Shown here: positions 1 to 7,057 of the stretch, in pieces
Position numbering within the stretch: position 1 is the stretch's first letter
How the letters are laid out: each line of letters opens with the position of its first letter
Origin: Symbiobacterium thermophilum IAM 14863
Lineage (GTDB): Bacteria > Bacillota > Sulfobacillia > Symbiobacteriales > Symbiobacteriaceae
Assembly: GCF_000009905.1 (NCBI RefSeq)
Contig: NC_006177.1
Coordinates: 868,001-932,000 of the forward strand
Reading direction: 5' to 3'
Length of the DNA: 64,000 bases
The notes under the pieces: generated by a model
What the model was told of the DNA's origin: nothing
The model's input: the letters and a program-made list of their open reading frames with translations, nothing else
The model's database searches: none
Made by a program: the position numbers and the translations under genes

Positions 1-780
1 CGGGGGGTGGAGGACGCCGCCAGCGAGGCGGGCTACACGGTCTTCCTCTGCAACACGGACAACGACCCGGTGCTGGAGGCGCAGGACGTCCGCAAGCTGC
101 GGGAGCACCGGGTGGACGGCATCATCTTCGTGGGCACCACGGAGCGCCGGGAGCTGGTGGACCAGCTGCTGGCCGATGACATCCCGGTCGTGGTGATGGA
201 CCGCCAGCTGGAGCACGCCGACGTCGACACCGTGACGGTGGACAACGTGGCCGGCGCCCAGGCCGCCTGCCGGCATCTGATCGAGCTGGGCCACCGGCGC
301 ATCGCCCACGCGGCCGGCCACCAGTCCACGCGGACCGGTCAGGACCGCTGCCAGGGCTACCGGATGGCCCTGGAGGAGGCGGACATCCCGTACGACCCGG
401 CCTGCGTGACGTGGGGCGACTTCACCTTTGAATCGGGCTTCCGGGTCGGCCAGGTCCTGCTGGGGCTGTCGCCGCGGCCGACCGCGGTCTTCGCCGGCAA
501 CGACCTGATCGCCCTCGGGGTCATCCGGGCCGCCGAGGAGGCCGGCCTCTCCGTCCCCGACGACCTCTCCGTCGTCGGCTTTGACAACATCCAGATGGCT
601 GCGCTGGTGCGGCCGGGCCTGACCACGGTGCGCCAGCCGGCCCGGGAGATGGGCCGCCTGGCGATGACCATGCTGCTGGAGCGCATCCGGGGCGAGTTTT
701 CCGGCCCCGGCCGGCGCCATGTCTACCCGCCCGAGCTCATCGTGCGCGGGACCACCCGAAGGAGGGAGCCACTTGGATAG
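1..780 (+). CDS. LacI-family transcriptional regulator (5' end outside window), probable ribose operon repressor
   Basis: The reading frame is open from base 1, so the N-terminal helix-turn-helix lies upstream of the window. What remains is the periplasmic-binding-protein-like effector domain: the N-terminal lobe (YTVFLCNTDNDP, VDGIIFVGTT), the GYRMALEEA segment, and the late-lobe signature VPDDLSVVGFDNIQMAALVRPGLTTVRQP typical of LacI/GalR proteins, followed by a short basic tail. It overlaps rbsK by 8 bp and leads the rbsKD operon, so ribose or a ribose derivative is the likely effector; that is inferred from context. Co-transcription with the genes it probably controls implies autoregulation. 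Confidence 0.9.
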   Translation, partial: RGVEDAASEAGYTVFLCNTDNDPVLEAQDVRKLREHRVDGIIFVGTTERRELVDQLLADDIPVVVMDRQLEHADVDTVTVDNVAGAQAACRHLIELGHRRIAHAAGHQSTRTGQDRCQGYRMALEEADIPYDPACVTWGDFTFESGFRVGQVLLGLSPRPTAVFAGNDLIALGVIRAAEEAGLSVPDDLSVVGFDNIQMAALVRPGLTTVRQPAREMGRLAMTMLLERIRGEFSGPGRRHVYPPELIVRGTTRRREPLG

Positions 781-1711
781 GCCAGTGGTGGTGGTAGGGA
801 GCTTGAACCTGGACCTGGTGGTGAACCCGGAGCGGGCGCCCGCGGCCGGCGAGACCGTCTTCGCCCCGCGGCTCGACCAGTTCCCGGGAGGGAAGGGGGC
901 GAACCAGGCGGTGGCCGCCGCGCGCCTCAGCGCCCCGGTGGCGATGGTCGGCCGGGTAGGGCAGGACGCCTTCGGCGACCGGCTGCTGGAGAGCCTGCGG
1001 GCCGACGGCGTGGCGACGGAGGGAATTTCCCGGTCGGCCACGGCCGGCACGGGCACCGCCGTGATCACGGTGGAGGCCACCGGACAGAACCGGATCGTGG
1101 TCGTGTCCGGCGCCAACGCCGAAGTGACCCCCGAGTTGGTGGAGGCCCACGGGCCGCTCATCGCCTCGGCTTCCGCGCTGCTGCTGCAGCTGGAGGTGCC
1201 CGTGGAGGCCTGCGTCCGGGCGGCCGAGCTGGCCGCAGCGGCAGGGGTGCCGGTCATCCTCGACCCCGCCCCGGCGCCGGCGGAGCCGCTGCCCGAGCCG
1301 CTGAGGCGGAACACGTGGCTGATCACCCCCAACGAGACCGAGGCCGCCGCACTCACCGGCGTGCCGGTGGCCGGCCGCTGCGGGGCGGAGGAGGCGGCCC
1401 GGGTGCTCTGGGCCCAGGGCTTCCGGCAGGTGCTGATCAAGCTGGGCAGCGAGGGCGCCTACCTGTTCCGGGGCGGCGCCGGCCAGTGGTTCGAGCCCTT
1501 CCGGGTTCCGGTGGTGGACACGACGGCCGCGGGCGACGCCTTCGCCGGCGGGCTGGCCGCGGCGCTCCACCGGGGGATGGCGCTGGAAGAGGCGGTGCGC
1601 TGGGGCATGGCCGCCGGCGCCCTGGCCGTCACCCGGCCCGGCGCGCAGCCGGCGATGGGAAACCTGGATGAGCTCATGACCTTGCTGCGGACAGGGAGGT
1701 TGGACGCATGA
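773..1711 (+). CDS. rbsK: Ribokinase
   Basis: PfkB-family sugar kinase of 312 residues, predicted to phosphorylate D-ribose to ribose 5-phosphate in the cytoplasm. Visible: N-terminal VVVVGSLNLDLVV, the sugar-binding GGKGANQAVAAARL near residue 40, and the C-terminal DTTAAGDAFAGGL, whose last Asp is the catalytic base. The start is TTG at 773, 3 nt after AAGGAGGGAG plus CCAC; it overlaps the regulator stop codon region. The length fits the family. It overlaps rbsD by ATGA, so the two are translationally coupled. GTG codons further in would remove the first beta strand. Confidence 0.93.
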   Translation: MDRPVVVVGSLNLDLVVNPERAPAAGETVFAPRLDQFPGGKGANQAVAAARLSAPVAMVGRVGQDAFGDRLLESLRADGVATEGISRSATAGTGTAVITVEATGQNRIVVVSGANAEVTPELVEAHGPLIASASALLLQLEVPVEACVRAAELAAAAGVPVILDPAPAPAEPLPEPLRRNTWLITPNETEAAALTGVPVAGRCGAEEAARVLWAQGFRQVLIKLGSEGAYLFRGGAGQWFEPFRVPVVDTTAAGDAFAGGLAAALHRGMALEEAVRWGMAAGALAVTRPGAQPAMGNLDELMTLLRTGRLDA

Positions 1712-2103
1712 AGAAGACGACGCTGCTGAACCAGGCGCTCTCGGAGGTCGTGGCGGGCATGGGCCACGGTGACCTGCTGGTGATCGGCGACTACGGGCTG
1801 CCCTGCCCGAAGGGGGTCCGGCGCATCGACCTCGCCCTCAGGCCCGGCATCCCGGCCTTCCTCGACGTGGTGGAGACCATCCTCGCCGAACTGCAGGTCG
1901 AGGCGGCGGTGGTCGCCCGGGAGACCGCCGAACGGAATCCGGCGGTCCAGGAGGGCCTGACCCGGCTTCTCGGCGGGGTGCCGGTCACCACCGTCTCCCA
2001 TGAGGAGCTGAAGGAGATCTCAGCGCGGGCGGTGGCCCTGGTGCGCACCGGGGAATGCACGCCGTACGCCAACGTCATTCTCAGGGCGGGGGTGACCTTC
2101 TGA
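1708..2103 (+). CDS. rbsD: D-ribose pyranase
   Basis: 131 residues, the usual RbsD length. It interconverts beta-pyranose and beta-furanose forms of ribose so that RbsK receives the furanose. The N-terminal MKKTTLLNQALSEVVAGMGH carries the conserved His, followed by GDLLVIGDYGLPCP and the C-terminal ECTPYANVILRAGV motif. The ATG overlaps the rbsK stop (ATGA), and its own stop overlaps the next ATG (TGATG), giving a tightly coupled operon. Confidence 0.95.
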   Translation: MKKTTLLNQALSEVVAGMGHGDLLVIGDYGLPCPKGVRRIDLALRPGIPAFLDVVETILAELQVEAAVVARETAERNPAVQEGLTRLLGGVPVTTVSHEELKEISARAVALVRTGECTPYANVILRAGVTF

Positions 2104-3392
2104 TGCCGGCCGCTCCCGTCGTGGAGATGCGGGGGATCGACCGGAGCTTTCCCGGGGTGCGGGCCCTGAAGGGCGTGGACTTCGAGCTGCGGCCCGGCGA
2201 GGTGCACGGGCTGCTCGGGGAGAACGGCGCCGGGAAGTCGACCCTGATGAAGATCCTGGGTGGCCTCTACCGGCCGGAGGCGGGCGAGGTGCTCATCGAC
2301 GGCCGCCCGGTCACCATCGACTCGCCGGCGGCGGCGACGGCCCTGGGCATCGCCTTCATCCACCAGGAGCTGAACCAGGCCCTGCACCTGTCGGTGGCCG
2401 AGAACATCTACCTGGGCCGTCCGCCCGTGACCGGCCCCTTCCGCCGGGTGGACTGGCGGGCGATGTACCAGGGGGCGGCCGCGGTGCTGGAGCGGCTGGG
2501 CGCGCAGATCGACCCGCGGGCGACCCTCGGCAGCCTGGGGGTGGGCGCCCGGCAGATGGTCGAGATCGCCCGCGCCCTGTCGCTGGACGCCCGGGTGCTG
2601 ATCATGGACGAGCCCACCGCGGCGCTCACCGAGCCCGAGGTGGAGCGGCTGTTCGCGGTGATGCGGAGCCTGGTCGAGGCCGGCGTGGCGATCGTCTACA
2701 TCTCCCACCGGCTGGAGGAGATTTTCACCATCTGCGACCGGGTGACCGTGCTGCGGGACGGCCAGCGCATCGGCAGCTGGCCCATCGACCAGGTGACCGC
2801 CGACCACCTGATCACCCACATGGTCGGCCGCCAGCTCACCGAGCGCTTCCCCAAGGTGGAGGTGGCGCCGGGCGACACGCTCCTGGAGGTGCGGGACCTC
2901 CTGCTCCGGGGCTCCTCCACCCCGGTCTCGTTCACCGTGCGTCGCGGCGAGATCCTGGGGATCGCCGGCCTCATGGGCGCCGGCCGCACCCACCGGGGCC
3001 AGGGCTTCCATGAGGCCGTCGACGGCGTCCAGGGAATCGATGTGGTGGCGAGCCAGCCCGCGGACTTCGACCGGGCCAAGGGCCTGACCGTCATGGAGAA
3101 CATCCTGCAGGCGCACCCTGACATCGTCGCCGTTTTCGCCCACAACGACGAGATGGCCCTCGGCGCCCTGGAGGCCATCGAGGCCGCCGGCAAGGCCGAC
3201 CAGATCAAGGTCGTCGGCTTCGACGCCACCGACGACGCGGTGAAGGCGGTCCAGGAGGGCCGGATGGCCGCCACCGTCGCCCAGAAGCCCAAGGAGATGG
3301 GCCGCCTCGGCGTGGAGACCGCCCTCAAGCATCTGAACGGCGAGAAGGTGGACGAGTATATCCCCGTTCCGCTGGAGCTGGTGACCAAGTAA
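2103..3392 (+). CDS. In-frame RbsA-RbsB fusion: ribose ABC ATPase joined to the end of the ribose-binding protein
   Basis: 429 residues. Residues 1 to about 296 are the first ABC domain of RbsA (Walker A GENGAGKST, Walker B VLIMDEPTAAL) plus the opening of the second domain, ending at RRGEILGIAGLMGAGRT, where RbsA normally continues into its second half. The next residues, RGQGFHEAVDG then VVASQPADFDRAKGL and VFAHNDEMALGALEAIEAAG, are the C-terminal third of the ribose-binding protein RbsB. The rest of rbsA, all of rbsC and the rbsB export signal are absent. The simplest reading is a deletion of roughly 2-3 kb that happened to keep the frame. No working ribose importer is encoded here. An assembly error cannot be excluded. 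The chosen ATG overlaps the rbsD stop. Confidence 0.85.
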   Translation: MPAAPVVEMRGIDRSFPGVRALKGVDFELRPGEVHGLLGENGAGKSTLMKILGGLYRPEAGEVLIDGRPVTIDSPAAATALGIAFIHQELNQALHLSVAENIYLGRPPVTGPFRRVDWRAMYQGAAAVLERLGAQIDPRATLGSLGVGARQMVEIARALSLDARVLIMDEPTAALTEPEVERLFAVMRSLVEAGVAIVYISHRLEEIFTICDRVTVLRDGQRIGSWPIDQVTADHLITHMVGRQLTERFPKVEVAPGDTLLEVRDLLLRGSSTPVSFTVRRGEILGIAGLMGAGRTHRGQGFHEAVDGVQGIDVVASQPADFDRAKGLTVMENILQAHPDIVAVFAHNDEMALGALEAIEAAGKADQIKVVGFDATDDAVKAVQEGRMAATVAQKPKEMGRLGVETALKHLNGEKVDEYIPVPLELVTK

Positions 3393-3413
3393 GCCAGCGG
3401 TGTGCGGCGCGAA

Positions 3414-3445
3414 GGGAGGCCCCGTCCGGGGCCTCCCGCTTTCTT
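3414..3445 (+). terminator. Rho-independent terminator of the ribose operon
   Basis: Perfect 10-bp stem, GGGAGGCCCC (3414-3423) with GGGGCCTCCC (3428-3437), loop GTCC, then GCTTTCTT. It lies 21 bp after the fusion gene stop. Confidence 0.85.
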
Positions 3446-3531
3446 ATGGACTCCATCCGCATCCGAGCCGCCGAACATAACGGATAATGTGTCCAAATCG
3501 GCGTATCCGATTCTCGTCACTGTGGGGGAGG

Positions 3532-4116
3532 ATGAAACCTGTGCTTCGACGTGTCGCCGCCGTGTTGCTGGCCCTGCTCCTGGTCGGCAGTGCCGCATAC
3601 GTGAACCGGGACCGATCCCCGGAGACGGCGGCTGCCGGCACGCCCGGAGGCCCGGTCCGGCTGCTTCTGGCCGTGCCGGCCGGTTCCGGGTCCATGGCCC
3701 TGCGGCCCGTCGAGCCGGATACGCTGGCTGATCTGCCCGGGTTCGACCCGATCCCCGTGCCGCTGGGCCTGACGGTCATCGACACCGCCGGCCTGCGCGC
3801 GGTGGGTTGTTTGGACCTGCCCGTCTCCGATCTGGCCCTTGCGCCCGACGGTCGGCGGTTGCTGCTCTGGGGCGCCAGCTGGGACTGCACGACAGGCTGC
3901 GCGCGGGAGGGGCACGGCGTCTACGTCGTGGATCCGGCCAGGCTCACCCAGGTCGCCCACCTGCTGCCGGGCAACGTCGCGACCCCGCGGGGATTCTCGC
4001 CCGACGGGCGCTACGCCTACGTTGAGGAGGATACGGGCCAGGGCAAGCTCCGGCACCGGGTGCTCCACCTGGCCACCGGCCGGCTCGGGGCGGGCCCCGT
4101 CATGCGGGGGCCCGCC
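3532..4116 (+). pseudogene. Secreted or membrane-anchored beta-propeller-like protein, 3' truncated
   Basis: The ATG at 3532 follows GGGGGAGG. The product starts with a signal peptide or anchor (MKPVLRRVAAVLLALLLVGSAAYV). It continues with propeller-like strands such as GLTVIDTAGLRAVGCLDLPVSDLALAPDGRRLLLWG and VYVVDPARLTQVAHLLPGN, then RGFSPDGRYAYVEED, resembling WD40/TolB-like repeats. Around residue 185 the similarity stops. The open frame then runs on (to 4509) only as an antisense shadow of the convergent peptidase gene, so most of the propeller is missing. Two or three blades at most remain. A deletion that brought the peptidase gene next to it would explain this. Function unknown. Confidence 0.6.
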
Positions 4117-4117
4117 C
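4088..4117. terminator. Hairpin between convergent genes
   Basis: Perfect 11-bp stem, GGGCGGGCCCC (4088-4098) with GGGGCCCGCCC (4107-4117), 8-nt loop. It begins at the peptidase stop codon and overlaps the end of the truncated propeller gene. There is no clear T tract on either strand. Confidence 0.55.
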
Positions 4118-5298
4118 TACGCGTCCTTGACGCCGAGCTCCTCCGGCGTGATCGAGAGCCGCTCCGCCCCGTCCGGGGTCACCAGGAAGGTGGACTCCAG
4201 CCCCACCGCGCCCACGCCGGGGAAGAAGAACTTGGGCTCCACCGCGATCACGTTGCCGGCCTCCAGCGGGGTGGTCTGCTTCGGAGCCAGGATCGGCCAT
4301 TCGTCCAGCTCGAGCCCCACGCCGTGGCCGACGAACCGTACCCGGCTGTTGCCCGCCCCCATGAAGTGCTCCTCCAGGCCCGCCCTGCGCGCGATGTCCA
4401 CGCTTCGCTCCCAGAGCTGCTGGCCGGTGGCGCCGGGGCGCGCCTCCCGGGCGACCATGTCCAGGATCTGCCGGGCGGTGTCGTGGGCCTCCACGAGCTG
4501 CCGGGGTAGCTTTCCGATCACCATGGTGCGGGTCTGGTCGTGGACGTAGCCATCCACCACCGTCGGGAAGTCGACGCAGACGGGCTCGTCCCGGCGGATC
4601 GGGCGCCGGCTCGCGCCGTACGGGGCGGCCGGGGTGAGCCCCTCCCCGCCGAAGGGGGTGTCGGCGAAGGAGAACGCCAGCGCCGTCTCCCCGGCCAGTA
4701 CCATCATGGCCGGGGACTCGAAGGCGTTGTGCGCGTGCCAGCGGATCATGCCCTGCGCGCCGGCCAGCCGCTGGGCGCCCTCGCCCACCACCGACAGCTC
4801 CAGCTCGGTCATTCCCTCCCGCAGCGCGGCAAACAGCGCCCGGTAGGTCTCGTCGGCCGCCCTGGCCGCAGCCCGGATGCGTTCCACCTCCCACGGCGAC
4901 TTGACGGAGCGGAGCCGGCGCAGGACAGGACCCACGTCGGCCGCATCCACGCCGGGCAGATGCCGCCGGTAGACCTCGAACTGCGCCACCGGCAGCCGGT
5001 CCAGCTCCATCCCGATCCGGCGGGCCCCGCCCAGGTGGTCCGGCAGCGCGCGCAGGGTGGTGAGCGGCTCGATGCCGGGCAGCGCGCACTCGCGGCGGGC
5101 GCGCTCCAGCACCCGGCGCACCAGGTACCGGGGCTCTCCGTTCGCCGGCACCCAGAGATGCCCCTGCTGGGCGGACCCCGTGAAGTACAGCAGCGACGTG
5201 GTGCTGTGGAGCAGGGCGCCGTCCAGCCCCAGGTCGCGCAGGGCCGCCTGCAGCCGGCCGATGCGGAGGTCCAGCTCGTGGCGGGGCGTCAGCAGCAT
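4117..5298 (-). CDS. M24-family Xaa-Pro aminopeptidase/dipeptidase
   Basis: 393 residues: an N-terminal creatinase-like domain (MLLTPRHELDLRIGRLQAALRDLGLDGALL, LYFTGSAQQGHLW) and a C-terminal pita-bread catalytic domain. The metal ligands are visible in order: Asp in CVDFPTVVDGYVHDQTRTMV (two Asp), His in GHGVGLELDEWP, Glu in VIAVEPKFFF, and Glu in VGLESTFLV. It should cleave Xaa-Pro bonds or related dipeptides in the cytoplasm with two divalent metals. The ATG is preceded by AAAGGAGAGG. The C-terminus is complete (EELGVKDA then stop). Transcribed alone; its substrate cannot be told from context. Confidence 0.9.
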   Translation of the reverse strand: MLLTPRHELDLRIGRLQAALRDLGLDGALLHSTTSLLYFTGSAQQGHLWVPANGEPRYLVRRVLERARRECALPGIEPLTTLRALPDHLGGARRIGMELDRLPVAQFEVYRRHLPGVDAADVGPVLRRLRSVKSPWEVERIRAAARAADETYRALFAALREGMTELELSVVGEGAQRLAGAQGMIRWHAHNAFESPAMMVLAGETALAFSFADTPFGGEGLTPAAPYGASRRPIRRDEPVCVDFPTVVDGYVHDQTRTMVIGKLPRQLVEAHDTARQILDMVAREARPGATGQQLWERSVDIARRAGLEEHFMGAGNSRVRFVGHGVGLELDEWPILAPKQTTPLEAGNVIAVEPKFFFPGVGAVGLESTFLVTPDGAERLSITPEELGVKDA

Positions 5299-5377
5299 GG
5301 GAATTCCTCTCCTTTACCAGGGTTTCTGATCCATTATGACGACGGCCGCCGCCCTGGGGCGACGGGGGGCCCCGCTG

Positions 5378-5385
5378 CATACGCT
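5378..5385 (+). promoter_or_regulatory. Sporulation-type -10 motif upstream of first CotE-like gene
   Basis: CATACGCT followed by GGA, 42 bp before the start codon. It matches the CATAnnnT core used by mother-cell sigma-E/sigma-K, and the sequence GCATACG-TGGA recurs before the next gene. An AC dinucleotide lies 14 bp upstream, a poor -35 spacing. Confidence 0.45.
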
Positions 5386-5427
5386 GGACCAGACGCAGCG
5401 TGTTCCGCGCCGGAGAGGAGGTGGCCC

Positions 5428-5865
5428 ATGCTTCTCGAGATCATCAGCGAGGCGGTCGTCGGCCGGGCCGAACATACCTTCACCTGGACGCACACCCTGC
5501 CGGCCGACGGGGTGGTCCAGGTCCTCGGCGTGCGCCCCGGACCGTCGGAGGCCAGGGTGCGCGCGGAGGGCGGCTCCCCGCAGGCCGAGGTCACGGTGGA
5601 CGTCGACCTGTGGTTCCTGGGCCAGGACGGTACCCGCGTCACCCGCACCCGCTGCCAGACCGTGCAGCCGGCGCCGGTGGCCCTGCGGGGGAACCTGCTG
5701 AGCGACCCTTCCTACGACCTGCGGCTGCTTGGCAACGCGCGCACCACCGACGTGCGGGTGGAGGATGGCAGCGTCCACCTGGACATGGCCGTCACGGTGG
5801 AGGTGGAGGCGAGGGCCCTGACCCGCTACTGGGTGCGGGCGGAGGATCACGTGCCCGCGCGGTGA
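5428..5865 (+). CDS. CotE-like outer spore coat protein (paralog 1)
   Basis: 145 residues. The pattern LLEIISEAVVGRAEHTFTWTHTLPADGVVQVLGV aligns with the Bacillus CotE N-terminus (REIITKAVVAKG...THT...SSILG). A middle VDVDLWFLGQDGTRVTRTRCQT strand pair and a late VHLDMAVTVEVEARALTRYWV segment follow the same order as in CotE. The acidic CotE tail is missing. CotE is the assembly hub of the outer coat in the mother cell. This copy lies directly before a sugar nucleotidyltransferase gene and has its own candidate sporulation promoter. A second, longer paralog is at 11660. Start ATG after GAGAGGAGG. Assignment from memory of CotE, so moderately sure. Confidence 0.7.
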   Translation: MLLEIISEAVVGRAEHTFTWTHTLPADGVVQVLGVRPGPSEARVRAEGGSPQAEVTVDVDLWFLGQDGTRVTRTRCQTVQPAPVALRGNLLSDPSYDLRLLGNARTTDVRVEDGSVHLDMAVTVEVEARALTRYWVRAEDHVPAR

Positions 5866-5880
5866 CCACATAGCTCCTGC

Positions 5881-5913
5881 GGCCCGCGGCCGGAAGGCCG
5901 CGGGCCGGCGCTT
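5881..5913 (+). terminator. Terminator after first CotE-like gene
   Basis: Perfect 11-bp stem, GGCCCGCGGCC (5881-5891) with GGCCGCGGGCC (5896-5906), GGAA tetraloop, then GGCGCTTTA. It separates the CotE-like gene from the nucleotidyltransferase operon. Confidence 0.7.
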
Positions 5914-5920
5914 TACGTAA

Positions 5921-5947
5921 ACCAGGTCCGGCCCCGCTGCATACGGT
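5921..5947 (+). promoter_or_regulatory. Candidate sigma-K-type promoter for the coat polysaccharide operon
   Basis: ACC at 5921-5923, 16-bp spacer, then CATACGGT at 5940-5947, fitting the sigma-K pattern (AC, about 16 bp, CATAnnnT). It lies 19 bp before the nucleotidyltransferase start and shares CCCCGCTGCATACG and TGGA with the motif at 5378. Confidence 0.55.
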
Positions 5948-5966
5948 GGAGAGAGGAAAGGCGGGG

Positions 5967-7040
5967 ATGGATGTGAGGGCCCTGGTTCTCTGTGCCAGCC
6001 GCGGCACCCGGCTGCGGCCGCTGACCCATACCTGGGCAAAGGCATCGCTTCCCGTTGCCGGGCGCCCCATCTGGCAGCACATCTTCTCTTACCTGGCGGC
6101 GCACGGATTCGACGAGATCGGGGTGGTCGTCGGCCCGGGCCAGGAGGAGCTGGCCCGGAGTGTGAAGCGGTGGTCGCCGCAGCGCGTCACCGTCATCCTC
6201 CAGGCAGAGCCCGCCGGAATTGCCCACGCGGTGGCCGCGGCGCGCCCCTTTCTGGCCGATCAGCCCTTCCTCCTCTACCTGGGCGACAACCTGACCAACG
6301 CGGACCTGGGGCCGGCCCTGCGCCGGTTCCGTGCGGAGGCGCCGTCGGCCCTGATCACCCTGCAGCGGGTGGCGGACCCGCGCACCTTCGGGGTGGCCGT
6401 GCTGGACGGTGGCCGCGTGACGGCGGTGGCGGAGAAGCCGGCAGAGCCCACGTCGGACCTGGCCATCGCGGGCATCTATTTCTTCTCCCCCGAGGTCCAT
6501 GCCGCGATCGCCGGCCTCACGCCGTCCGCGCGCGGTGAGCTGGAAATCACCGACGCCATCGCCCGGCTCATCGCCGGCGGTCGGATCGTGCTGGGGCACG
6601 AGCTCTCCGGCTGGTGGGTGGACGCGGGCACCGCCGCCGGCCTGCTGGCCGCCAACGCCCGCCTGCTGGAGGCGCTGGCGCCCGGAGTGGACCCCACGGC
6701 CGTCCTGGAGGGCGTGGAGATGGAGGGGCCCGTCGTGGTCGGGCCGAGCGCGGTGCTGCGCCGGGTCCGGCTGCGCGGGCCGGCGTTCGTCGGCCCCGGC
6801 TGCCGCCTGACGGACGCCGAGGTCGGCCCGGCCACCAGCGTCGGGGCCGGCGCGGAGCTGGAAGGCGTCAGGGTTTGGAACTCGATTCTCCTCCCCGGCT
6901 CCCGCCTGGCAGGGCCGGGGCTCTGTCTCGCCGATTCGGTGGTGGGCGCCGGCGCGACCGTGTCCGCCAGCCCGGAGGGTCCCGCCACCCTGGTGGTGGG
7001 CGACGACGCCCACCTGGCGATTCCGCCGCGACCGCGGTAA
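5967..7040 (+). CDS. Sugar-1-phosphate nucleotidyltransferase with left-handed beta-helix tail
   Basis: 357 residues. The N-terminal nucleotidyltransferase domain shows GTRLRPLTHTWAKASLPVAGRP, YLGDNLTN (metal-binding Asp), AVAEKPAEPTSDLAIAGIYFF, and ELEITDAI...WVDAGTAAGLLAAN. From about residue 240 there are hexapeptide-like turns (GPVVVGPSAVLRRV, GPAFVGPGCRL). It would make an NDP-sugar (UDP- or dTDP-glucose type) from NTP and sugar 1-phosphate. Odd: the usual AAGxG at the start of the signature is CASRG here, with Ser in place of the first Gly. It heads a run of spore coat glycosylation genes, so it probably feeds the two glycosyltransferases downstream. Confidence 0.82.
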   Translation: MDVRALVLCASRGTRLRPLTHTWAKASLPVAGRPIWQHIFSYLAAHGFDEIGVVVGPGQEELARSVKRWSPQRVTVILQAEPAGIAHAVAAARPFLADQPFLLYLGDNLTNADLGPALRRFRAEAPSALITLQRVADPRTFGVAVLDGGRVTAVAEKPAEPTSDLAIAGIYFFSPEVHAAIAGLTPSARGELEITDAIARLIAGGRIVLGHELSGWWVDAGTAAGLLAANARLLEALAPGVDPTAVLEGVEMEGPVVVGPSAVLRRVRLRGPAFVGPGCRLTDAEVGPATSVGAGAELEGVRVWNSILLPGSRLAGPGLCLADSVVGAGATVSASPEGPATLVVGDDAHLAIPPRPR

Positions 7041-7057
7041 AGCTGGGAGGTGACCCG

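Noticed and set aside
2103-3392. RbsA-RbsB fusion as a purposeful new transporter architecture
   Set aside because: The second ATPase domain is cut inside its Walker region and the binding lobe has no export signal, so deletion or misassembly is far simpler.
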